A stretch of 52,300 nt of DNA, from the IMG/VR virus record IMGVR_UViG_3300023174_000229, positions 1 through 52,300 of that record. The stretch is one strand, 5' to 3'. Shown one piece after another: positions 44,924 to 52,300 of this stretch. The stretch is from a virus. Numbering within the stretch: position 1 is the first letter of the stretch; every line of letters begins with the position of its first letter. The position numbers and the translations under genes were made by a program. The notes beneath the pieces are model-generated. The model was not told the DNA's origin. It saw nothing but the letters and a program-made list of their open reading frames with translations, and ran no database searches.

Positions 44924-45994
44924 ATGGCATTTCCAAAGGCCACAGGATATAATAACCTACCTAATGGTAATTTTAGTCCTGTAATCTACAGTAAAAAAGT
45001 CCAGCTTGCGTTCCGCAAAGCTTCGACTGTTGAAGACATCACCAACAGTGATTATTTTGGCGAAATCGCTAACATGGGCGATAGCGTTAAAATCATCAAA
45101 GAACCAGAAGTTTCTGTCACGACGTATGCTCGTGGTACGCAAATTACTGCACAAGACTTGACTGACGAAGACTTTACGCTGGTTGTTGACCAAGCTAACT
45201 ACTACGCATTCAAGATTGACGATATTGAAGCAGCACATTCGCATGTTAATTTTATGCAAATGGCTTCTGATCGTGCAGCCTATCGTTTGCGTGACCAGTA
45301 TGACCAAGACGTTCTTGGCTATTTGTCGGGTTACTACCAGTCTGCTAAGCATGTCAATCCTGACACTGCTCGCACCACTTATCCCGGTACTAAAGCAATT
45401 ACCACTGCTGGCTCAGACGAATTGCTTTCAACAATGAAATTGAAGAAAAGCGACTTTGGTAACATTACCACTGCTTCTGCTGGCGACCATTCAATCCCAT
45501 TGTCACCACGTTTGCCCGGAGCTACTGCTGCTTCTACTTCAACCGCAACTCCATTGCAAGTTATTGCACGGATGAGCCGTCTGCTTGATCAACAGTTTGT
45601 TGACACGCAAGGGCGTTGGCTTGTTGTTGATCCAGTGTTTGTCGAGCTTCTTAAAGACGAAGACAGCCGTCTTTTGAATGGCTTGTTTGGTGGCGAAGGT
45701 CTACAAAATGGTTTGATTATTAATAACCTGCACGGTTTCCGTGTATATGTTTCTAATAATCTTCCTAAATTGGGAACGGGTCCAGCCACTACGGGTACTG
45801 CTAACCAAAACTCCAACTTTGGTGTAATGGTTGCTGGTCATGATTCTGCTATTGCAACTGCTCAGCAAATCACCAAGACTGAAACCTATCGTGATCCTGA
45901 CAGCTTTGCTGACATTGTGCGTGGTATGCATCTTTATGGTCGCAAGATTTTGCGTCCTGAAGGCATTGTCACTGCTAAGTATAACGCTGCTTAA
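44924..45994 (+). CDS. Major capsid protein
   Basis: A 356-residue shell protein of the HK97 fold type, placed after the scaffold. It has T-V-E-D-I-T-N-S-D-Y-F-G-E, D-E-D-F-T-L-V-V-D-Q-A-N-Y-Y-A-F-K-I-D-D-I-E, and R-W-L-V-V-D-P-V-F-V-E-L-L with the C-terminal G-F-R-V-Y-V-S-N segment, typical of capsid proteins of podoviruses. GGAG lies 8 nt before ATG 44924. Its codons (more C/G in third position than neighbours) suggest optimisation for high expression. Confidence 0.9.
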   Translation: MAFPKATGYNNLPNGNFSPVIYSKKVQLAFRKASTVEDITNSDYFGEIANMGDSVKIIKEPEVSVTTYARGTQITAQDLTDEDFTLVVDQANYYAFKIDDIEAAHSHVNFMQMASDRAAYRLRDQYDQDVLGYLSGYYQSAKHVNPDTARTTYPGTKAITTAGSDELLSTMKLKKSDFGNITTASAGDHSIPLSPRLPGATAASTSTATPLQVIARMSRLLDQQFVDTQGRWLVVDPVFVELLKDEDSRLLNGLFGGEGLQNGLIINNLHGFRVYVSNNLPKLGTGPATTGTANQNSNFGVMVAGHDSAIATAQQITKTETYRDPDSFADIVRGMHLYGRKILRPEGIVTAKYNAA

Positions 45995-46005
45995 GGAGAA
46001 CATAA

Positions 46006-46506
46006 ATGGCAACGATTTCCACTCTCTCAAATGCCGTTGGAGCAGGTACGCATCCTTCACGCGGTATTCGTCAAATGCCTTATGTTGTAGAAAACGTCAT
46101 TGATTTGGCTGCTGCTGTTACGGCAAAAGGCAGTGCTTTGGCTGCTGCTGATGTGATCGAAGCTCTTCAGATTCCTGCACAATCCGTTGTGCTGTCTGCT
46201 GGCTTTGAAATTCTTACTGCTGTAACGGGTAGCTGCACGGTGAGCTTGGGCGTTACTGGTGTAACGGCTGCTGCTTATGTGTCTGCTTTTGGTGTAACTA
46301 GCTCTCTTTCTGTGGGTGACTATGCCACTCCAGCTACTGCCGGTTATCCCATTGTGTCCAAATCTGCTGACACCTTGGACTTGCTGTTGGTTACTGAAAC
46401 CACCACGCTAAGTGCAGGTAAACTGCGAGTCTTCGCTGTTATTTGCGATGTTCAAGACCGTAGAGAAATCTTGGGTCTGTCAGTTGACCGCGATCAGCTT
46501 GCTTAA
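46006..46506 (+). CDS. Minor head or decoration-like protein
   Basis: A 166-residue beta-rich protein directly after the capsid gene, with AAGGAG upstream. It is Ala/Val/Thr-rich with alternating strands (T-V-S-L-G-V-T-G-V, L-L-L-V-T-E-T-T-T-L) and a final D-V-Q-D-R-R-E. Position and fold suggest a decoration or head-stabilising protein. A strong terminator follows, so its level would match that of the capsid protein. Confidence 0.65.
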   Translation: MATISTLSNAVGAGTHPSRGIRQMPYVVENVIDLAAAVTAKGSALAAADVIEALQIPAQSVVLSAGFEILTAVTGSCTVSLGVTGVTAAAYVSAFGVTSSLSVGDYATPATAGYPIVSKSADTLDLLLVTETTTLSAGKLRVFAVICDVQDRREILGLSVDRDQLA

Positions 46507-46520
46507 TGTAAGCTAGTAAC

Positions 46521-46559
46521 AGGGGCAGCATCAGAAATGGTGTTGCCCCTTTATTTTTG
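46521..46559 (+). terminator. Strong intrinsic terminator after capsid genes
   Basis: AGGGGCAGCATC and GGTGTTGCCCCT form a 12-bp stem (two G-U pairs) with a 6-nt loop, followed by TTATTTTTG. It lies 14 nt after the stop at 46506. Confidence 0.92.
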
Positions 46560-46568
46560 TAGGGTGTT

Positions 46569-47279
46569 ATGGCTACCTATCTTTCTCTAACTAATGAATT
46601 ACTTCGTAGACTTAACGAAGTGACAATGGATAGCACAGACTTTCCTAATGCTAAAAATATTCAAGCATTGGCTAAAGATGCTATTAATTCAGCCATTAGG
46701 GAAATTCTTCATTCTGCCCAAGAATGGCCGTTTACACTTGTAACATACACACAAACATTAACTGTTGGAACAGGTACTTATGCTTTTCCAACAGCAACTT
46801 CCAGTGTAGATTGGGATAGCTTCTATTTAAAGAAGTCTTCTACATATAACAATAGTCCCGGCAAGCTTAAACTTATTACATTTGATTATTACACAGAACA
46901 ACGTAGACCTATTGATGACAATGCTGGCACTGGCGGCTACGCTCCTCCAGTTTATGTCTATCAAACACAAGAAAGTAAATTTGGTGTAAGTCCTATTCCT
47001 TTAAATCCATATGAAGTGGAGTATAAATACTGGTCTTTTCCTGATGATTTAGTGCTTTATACAGATGTATGTGTAATTCCAGATAGATTTAAAAATGTTA
47101 TCATTGATGGTGCAATGGCATACATGATGTTGTTTAGATCTAATGAGCAAAGTGCTAACATTCATGCTGAAAAGTTTGATCAAGGTATTAGATCTATGAG
47201 AAGACTTCTTCTTGACGAACCGATTAGTGTGCAATCTACCGCTATTACAAGATCGTATGTCTCTCTTAGGGTGATGTAG
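46569..47279 (+). CDS. Head-tail adaptor / tail tubular protein A-like
   Basis: A 236-residue protein that begins with T-Y-L-S-L-T-N-E-L-L-R-R-L-N-E-V, typical of T7 gp11-like tail tube A and P22 gp4-like adaptors that sit under the portal. It has V-N-x-A-I-R-E-I-L-like helices (residues 35-50), Y-A-F-P-T-A-T-S-S-V-D-W and a final helix. Order after the capsid module and before a large beta-propeller-type gene supports the role. GGG upstream of ATG 46569. Confidence 0.7.
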   Translation: MATYLSLTNELLRRLNEVTMDSTDFPNAKNIQALAKDAINSAIREILHSAQEWPFTLVTYTQTLTVGTGTYAFPTATSSVDWDSFYLKKSSTYNNSPGKLKLITFDYYTEQRRPIDDNAGTGGYAPPVYVYQTQESKFGVSPIPLNPYEVEYKYWSFPDDLVLYTDVCVIPDRFKNVIIDGAMAYMMLFRSNEQSANIHAEKFDQGIRSMRRLLLDEPISVQSTAITRSYVSLRVM

Positions 47280-48847
47280 TGCCTGATAGAATTAGTGGAT
47301 TTAAAGTTAACTGTGTTGGTGGTCTAGACACTAACAGAGATTTGCTTGCTCAACCAGAAACTTCTCCCGGCAGTGCTACACAACTAATCAATTACGAACC
47401 ATCTACAACTGGTGGATATAGACGTATTAGTGGGTTTTCTAATAGCTACGGCACTGTAACAGGCACTGGTAAAGTATTGGGTGTTGCAGTTGTTGAAGGA
47501 TTAAATGACGCAATATTTGCTTGCCGCGCTCCTTCAGCAGGTACAAATTATTTTTATAAATGGGTAAATTCTAGTAGCACATGGTCTGCAATTACTACTC
47601 CCGGCACAGTGACAATGACGGGTGTAAAGAAAGTGAGGTTTATTAAATATAATTTTGTAGCTAAAAAAATATTACTGGTAGACGGTATTAATCCTGCTGC
47701 TATTTATGATGGGACAACGTATACACAAATTACAGACGCTAATGCTCCAAATTCTCCTAAGTATGCAGCAGCATTTAAAAACCACATGTTTTTAGGCGGT
47801 GATCCTTCAGACCCACAAAATCTTTATTTCTCTGCTCCTCTAGCTGAAACAGATTTCAGCCCTGCAAATGGTTCTGGTGTAATTAATGTTGGTTTTGATA
47901 TTGTACAACTTAAACAGTTTAGAGATGATTTGTTTATTTTTGGTAAAAATGCAATTAAAAGAATAACAGGAACCAGCATTACTGATTTTATGCTTGTTGA
48001 GGTTACATCTAATTTAGGTTGTGTAGTACCAGATAGTGTTATTGAACTTGCTGGTAGTCTTATATTTTTAGGTCCGGATGGATTTAGACCTGTCGCCCCT
48101 ACAGCAAATGCTACAATTGGCGATGCAGAAATTGAAACAATTTCAAAGAAAATTCAATTTACCATCGCATCAATACTACAAGAACTTATAGCAGGATCTA
48201 TTGATGTAGAAACTCTTTCTTCTGTTGTTGTCCGTAAAAAATCACAATTTAGATTTTTTATTCCAGATGAAGGAACATTTGGAGTATTAGGTGGTTTAAG
48301 ACAAACAGAGCAAGGAATTGGCTTTGAATATAGCTTACTTTTTGGTATACCAGCAACTTGTGCAGATAGTGGGTATGTTGGTGTAAGTGAACTTGTACTA
48401 CATGGCGATGCTAATGGTAAAGTGCATTTACAAGAAAGCGGAACTAGTTTTAATAGTGATGCTATATTAAGTGTTTATCAAACTCCATATTATTATTTTG
48501 AAGACCCAACTATAAGAAAGAATTTTTATAATATTTCTACTTTCTTAAGAAGTGAAGGTTCTGCAAATATTATATTTTCTGTTTCTTACGATTTTGATAC
48601 AACAGATCGTTACGACATTTGGAATCCTACTAACTTTACAATTACTACCAGCGGAGCAGCAGCATACTACAACGAAGCAGTTTATGATGCAGCAGCAATT
48701 TATGACGGGAACCCATCACCAGTTAGGAAAACAAATATGAATGGTAGTGGATTTTCAATATCAATGAAATATGTTACAAATGACACAAATGCAAGCCACA
48801 CTATTCAAGGGTTTGTCTTGAATTATTCAATGAACGATAGGCGATAA
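47279..48847 (+). CDS. Tail tube/nozzle protein (T7 gp12 / P22 gp10-like by context)
   Basis: A 522-residue beta-rich protein starting at GTG 47279, which shares one base with the preceding stop (TAGTG). It has N-C-V-G-G-L-D-T-N, R-R-I-S-G-F, and repeated W/Y-x-x-A-A-x-F-K and I-K-R-I-T-G-T segments of a beta-propeller or nozzle protein, with G-P-D-G-F-R-P near residue 265. It would form the lower tail through which DNA leaves. The identification is by order and fold pattern, not by a unique motif. Confidence 0.7.
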   Translation: MPDRISGFKVNCVGGLDTNRDLLAQPETSPGSATQLINYEPSTTGGYRRISGFSNSYGTVTGTGKVLGVAVVEGLNDAIFACRAPSAGTNYFYKWVNSSSTWSAITTPGTVTMTGVKKVRFIKYNFVAKKILLVDGINPAAIYDGTTYTQITDANAPNSPKYAAAFKNHMFLGGDPSDPQNLYFSAPLAETDFSPANGSGVINVGFDIVQLKQFRDDLFIFGKNAIKRITGTSITDFMLVEVTSNLGCVVPDSVIELAGSLIFLGPDGFRPVAPTANATIGDAEIETISKKIQFTIASILQELIAGSIDVETLSSVVVRKKSQFRFFIPDEGTFGVLGGLRQTEQGIGFEYSLLFGIPATCADSGYVGVSELVLHGDANGKVHLQESGTSFNSDAILSVYQTPYYYFEDPTIRKNFYNISTFLRSEGSANIIFSVSYDFDTTDRYDIWNPTNFTITTSGAAAYYNEAVYDAAAIYDGNPSPVRKTNMNGSGFSISMKYVTNDTNASHTIQGFVLNYSMNDRR

Positions 48848-48857
48848 GGAGAGTATT

Positions 48858-51101
48858 TTGGCTGGATATGTTAGACAATCATCAGCAGATATAGTACCTA
48901 CGGCTATCGTTCGTGCTGCCCCTATTAATAATGAGTATAATGCTCTTAGAGATGCTTTTGCTCAAGCAAGTGGACATAGGCATGACGGCACTGCTGCTGA
49001 AGGTGCTTATGTTTCTCTAATCTCTGATACTAATGCTAGAAATAAAGTTGTAGTGGATGGTACAAATAATAGGCTTGGTTTCTTTGTTAGTGTTTCTAGT
49101 GCTGCTGCTGAACAAGTTAGGCTTGCTCAAAATGTCTTAAATCCACTTACTGACAATGTATTTAGTTTAGGAACCAGTCCTCTTAAATTTAAAGACCTTT
49201 TTCTTGGTGGAACAGCAACAATAGCAAGCGTTGTTGCGACAGCAGCAACAATTAGTAGTGGCACAATTAACAACACCACTATTGGAGCAACAACTGCTGC
49301 TGATGGTACATTTGTTAATCTAACAGTAAGCACTGCTGCTACTATTGCTTCAGCAGCAATTAGTGCCGGTACAATTAATAACACTACTATTGGTGCTACT
49401 ACAGCATCAACTGTTAGAGGCACTACAATTACAGCCACTACTGGCTTTACTGGAGCTTTAACTGGTAATGTCACTGGAAACACTAGCGGAACACATACTG
49501 GCGCTGTTAGTGGTAATGTCACTGGTAATCTAACTGGAAACGTAACAGCCACTGTTGGCTCTTCTTCCTTTAATGATGTAGTCATTAACGGAACATTGGA
49601 TATGACTAGTGGCTCTGCCGGTACAATCACTGGTCTTTCTACTCCTTCCAATAATTCAGACGCTGCTACTAAATTGTATGTTGATACTTCAATTAGCAAT
49701 CTTGTAAATTCTGCTCCCGGCGCATTAGACACACTTGCTGAACTTGCTACTGCTTTGGGCAATGATGCAAGTTTTTCCACAACAGTTACCAACTCCATTG
49801 CAACTAAACTAGCACTTGCTGGTGGCACTATGTCTGGTGCAATTGCAATGGGCAGTAGCAAAATTACTAATCTGGGAACACCAACAGCAAATGCAGATGC
49901 TGCTACTAAATTGTATGTAGATACCGCTGATGCTCTTAAACTAAATCTTACTGGCGGTACAATGTCCGGTGCTATTGCAATGGGCACTAGCAAAATTACC
50001 GGAATGGGTGACCCAACAAACGCTCAAGATGCAACTACTAAAACGTATGTCGATGGTATTTTGGGAAGTGCTACTGCTGCGGCTACTTCGGCAGCGGCTG
50101 CGGCTACTTCTGCCAGCAACGCGGCTACATCGGCTTCCAATGCGTCTACATCGGCTACCAATGCATCAGCAAGCGCTACTGCTGCTGCTGCTTCTTATGA
50201 CAGCTTTGATGATCGCTATTTGGGGCCTAAAGCGTCTGATCCTACATTGGATAATGACAGTAATGCACTTCTTACAGGTGCTTTGTATTTTAATACAACA
50301 TCTAGTGAAATGCGTGTTTATTCGGGATCAGCATGGTTAGCTGCCTATCTCCCTGCAACTGGTTATTTGGCATTGTCTGGTGGGACAATGACTGGTGCTA
50401 TTGCTATGGGGACAAACAAGATTACCGGATTAGGAACACCAACAGGAAATGCAGATGCTGCTACTAAATTGTATGTAGATACCGCTGATGCTCTTAAACT
50501 AAATCTTTCCGGTGGCACACTCACTGGTAATTTGCTATTCACTGATAATACATATGACATTGGTGCTTCTGGCGCTACAAGACCTAGAAACATTTTCTTG
50601 TCTAACAATGCCACTATTGGTGGTGCAATCACTGTAACAAGCGATAGTACATTCTCTTCAACTGGTGCTTTGAAGATTAGTAGTGGTACTACTGGGCAGC
50701 AACCGGGATCTCCTGTTGTTGGTATGTTGAGATATAATACAACAACAAATCAGTTTGAAGGATATAGCGGTAGTTCACCAGCATGGAATTCTGTTGGTGG
50801 TGCAACAGTTAGTAATGACACTTCTACTTCTAGTAACGTATATCCAATCTTTGCTAATGCTACAAGTGGTAGTGCTACAACAATATATACAAGTAATGCT
50901 AAATTGTTGTATAAACCATCTGCTGGTGATTTACAATCTACAGTGGTTACAGCAAGTAATGGAATATTTATTAATAATTTGACAGTGGCTGCAAGCTATA
51001 CAATTGCTGCTGGTTACAGTGGAACTTCTGCTGGACCAATAACAATAGCTTCGGGGCAATCGGTAACAGTTAGTTCTGGATCAAGGTGGGTGGTACTATG
51101 A
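48858..51101 (+). CDS. Tail fibre protein
   Basis: A 747-residue Thr/Ala/Gly/Ser-rich fibre, starting at TTG 48858 after GGAG. The N-terminus (residues 1-50) likely attaches to the tail; repeats [11 protein letters not shown] with I-T[18 protein letters not shown] recur four times, and a coiled [10 protein letters not shown] stretch follows. Such repeats are typical of trimeric fibres for host binding. DNA repeats within it favour recombination and host-range change. It overlaps the next gene by 4 nt. Confidence 0.88.
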   Translation: MAGYVRQSSADIVPTAIVRAAPINNEYNALRDAFAQASGHRHDGTAAEGAYVSLISDTNARNKVVVDGTNNRLGFFVSVSSAAAEQVRLAQNVLNPLTDNVFSLGTSPLKFKDLFLGGTATIASVVATAATISSGTINNTTIGATTAADGTFVNLTVSTAATIASAAISAGTINNTTIGATTASTVRGTTITATTGFTGALTGNVTGNTSGTHTGAVSGNVTGNLTGNVTATVGSSSFNDVVINGTLDMTSGSAGTITGLSTPSNNSDAATKLYVDTSISNLVNSAPGALDTLAELATALGNDASFSTTVTNSIATKLALAGGTMSGAIAMGSSKITNLGTPTANADAATKLYVDTADALKLNLTGGTMSGAIAMGTSKITGMGDPTNAQDATTKTYVDGILGSATAAATSAAAAATSASNAATSASNASTSATNASASATAAAASYDSFDDRYLGPKASDPTLDNDSNALLTGALYFNTTSSEMRVYSGSAWLAAYLPATGYLALSGGTMTGAIAMGTNKITGLGTPTGNADAATKLYVDTADALKLNLSGGTLTGNLLFTDNTYDIGASGATRPRNIFLSNNATIGGAITVTSDSTFSSTGALKISSGTTGQQPGSPVVGMLRYNTTTNQFEGYSGSSPAWNSVGGATVSNDTSTSSNVYPIFANATSGSATTIYTSNAKLLYKPSAGDLQSTVVTASNGIFINNLTVAASYTIAAGYSGTSAGPITIASGQSVTVSSGSRWVVL
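49889..49949 (+). repeat. 61-bp exact repeat in fibre gene, copy 1
   Basis: Identical to 50447-50507 over 61 bp (starts AAATGCAGATGCTGCT), encoding [20 protein letters not shown]. The pair is 558 bp apart and in frame. Confidence 0.9.
50447..50507 (+). repeat. 61-bp exact repeat in fibre gene, copy 2
   Basis: Second copy of the repeat at 49889-49949. Recombination between the two would delete or duplicate 186 codons in frame. Confidence 0.9.
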
Positions 51102-52300
51102 GCGCAGTTGTAATTGCAGGTGATACTAGTGGAAGCGTTACGTTACAAGCCCCTGCTGTAGCAGGTTCTACTGTTGTAACTTTGCCTTCTACTAATGGAA
51201 CATTGGTTTCAGCGGTTGGTGGGCTTGTATCTCTTTCTTCTGGTGTTTCGGGTAATTTGCCTGTTGGCAATTTAAATAGTGGAACATCAGCTTCTAGCAG
51301 CACTTTTTGGAGAGGAGATGGTACTTGGGCTTCTGCTTCTCAGCCTACTCCACTTAGAAGTGATTTTTTAATTTACGATAATATGTTAACTGCTCCAAAT
51401 GACATGGGAACTGCTTACACTATTAATGTTTCTGTAGTTGCATTAACAGCTACAACTGAACTGTTGGTTTTTACGGGCGGTGGAGCAAGTGGAAGCACAG
51501 TTAATGCAGTAGTATGGGATAACTCTACAAAAACTTTTGGGTCAGTAGTATTAGTAAGGACTGGTGGAATTAGAAGTAGCGGATTAACAGCAGTCCCTTT
51601 AACTTCTACTACAGCTTTAATTTCTAGTATAGGTTATGATAATGTGTCTTTGCAAACTGTTGTTGTTTCAGTAAGTGGGACAACAATTACAGTTAATTCT
51701 GCTGTAAGTAATACTCTTACAAATTCTTGTTATTTCAATCCTAGATCAGAATCACCTTATGGAAGATTCATTACAGTTGGTAGTTCATATGTAATGAATT
51801 ACTTTGATACTGTAACTACTAAGCATTGTTATAGAGCCGTCACTGTTAGTGGAACTACCCCAACCGTTGGTTCAGAATTACAACTTTCTGTAGGAAATAC
51901 TTACCATGAAGGCTCTGGTCAAAATGTAGTGCTTTCTTCTTCTCAATTTCTACATGTCAGTGTTGGATATTCTTATCTTTATGCCATGCCTATTTCTGTT
52001 TCTGGGACCACTTTAACTGAAGGTACAGTTGGTAGTGCTGCCAATAACAATCCGTATTCTGCCGGACTTGCTAAACTTGACAACGGCAGAGTAGTGGTAC
52101 AACTTTATAACAGCGGTAATTATATGGCTCTTATAACAGTTACGGGTACTACGGCAAGTGTAAGTGTTAGCGGCACTAATTTAGGAGCACAGCCTCAAGT
52201 TTTAGCACAAGGAAATCAAGCATATCTTTTGTATAATGGTAAAGTAAATGTATTAACTGGAACTACATCAACTCCAGTTTTAGGGACTGCAATTACAATT
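51098..52300 (+). CDS. Second fibre-type protein, 3'-truncated by window edge
   Basis: At least 401 codons from ATG 51098 (overlapping ATGA) remain open to the right edge. The beginning [16 protein letters not shown] and [10 protein letters not shown] is common at the start of phage fibres and tail appendages. It is Ser/Thr/Gly/Val-rich, with F-W-R-G-D-G-T-W, a beta-repeat body and a W-D-N-S segment. It is likely a second fibre or receptor-binding protein that pairs with the gene before it. Confidence 0.75.
   Translation, partial: MSAVVIAGDTSGSVTLQAPAVAGSTVVTLPSTNGTLVSAVGGLVSLSSGVSGNLPVGNLNSGTSASSSTFWRGDGTWASASQPTPLRSDFLIYDNMLTAPNDMGTAYTINVSVVALTATTELLVFTGGGASGSTVNAVVWDNSTKTFGSVVLVRTGGIRSSGLTAVPLTSTTALISSIGYDNVSLQTVVVSVSGTTITVNSAVSNTLTNSCYFNPRSESPYGRFITVGSSYVMNYFDTVTTKHCYRAVTVSGTTPTVGSELQLSVGNTYHEGSGQNVVLSSSQFLHVSVGYSYLYAMPISVSGTTLTEGTVGSAANNNPYSAGLAKLDNGRVVVQLYNSGNYMALITVTGTTASVSVSGTNLGAQPQVLAQGNQAYLLYNGKVNVLTGTTSTPVLGTAITI

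Noticed and set aside
49127-49993. 288-codon ORF antisense to the tail fibre
   Set aside because: Low-complexity Val/Pro/Ala product mirroring the fibre repeats, no ribosome site; shadow ORF.
1-52300. CRISPR arrays, insertion sequences, rRNA
   Set aside because: No spaced identical repeats of CRISPR type, no transposase and no rRNA-like sequence were seen.

Overview
The window is part of a tailed double-stranded DNA phage genome (or a prophage or metagenomic phage contig), most likely a podovirus. It has a terminase, a 706-residue portal, a scaffold, an HK97-type capsid, two tail-tube/nozzle-like genes, large putative ejection proteins and fibres. No sheath, tape-measure or baseplate genes were seen. 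Replication is T7-like (family A polymerase, primase-helicase, FEN-type exonuclease, SSB), but no phage RNA polymerase is visible and the promoters I can see are sigma70-like. The host cannot be read directly. AT-rich coding, conserved small proteins of aquatic phages and a few families I associate with Burkholderiales phages suggest a freshwater betaproteobacterial host, as inference only.

Layout. 1-12.3 kb (+): endonuclease VII-like gene, lysis cassette (holin, GH24 endolysin, small membrane protein), then long repeat-rich virion/ejection proteins. 12.3 kb: a phage tRNA-Arg(UCU) at a convergent junction. 12.4-25.3 kb (-): nucleotide and replication block (NrdB, NrdA, ThyX, exonuclease, SSB, polymerase, primase-helicase, a tyrosine recombinase) interleaved with small genes. 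25.3-30.9 kb (-): an early island of small, mostly unknown genes, including a DUF932 protein, a zinc metallopeptidase-like protein, an ASCH-like protein, a gp88-like protein and several genes under 55 codons, punctuated by intrinsic terminators. 30.9-32.4 kb: about 1.5 kb of non-coding, highly structured DNA between divergent operons. It holds palindromes, a 7-bp iteron cluster, a G-quadruplex motif and a parS-like 16-mer. 32.4-52.3 kb (+): small virion-associated proteins, terminase, portal, scaffold, capsid, tail tube and fibres; the last gene runs off the end.

How it works together. Early leftward transcription would yield host-takeover proteins, then dNTP supply (class Ia RNR plus ThyX) and DNA synthesis. 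Rightward late transcription would yield packaging, head and tail proteins. The lysis and ejection genes at the left edge read in the same direction as the late genes and may join them if the genome is circular or circularly permuted, which cannot be tested here. The least explained and most interesting stretch is the divergent intergenic region at 30,943-32,436.
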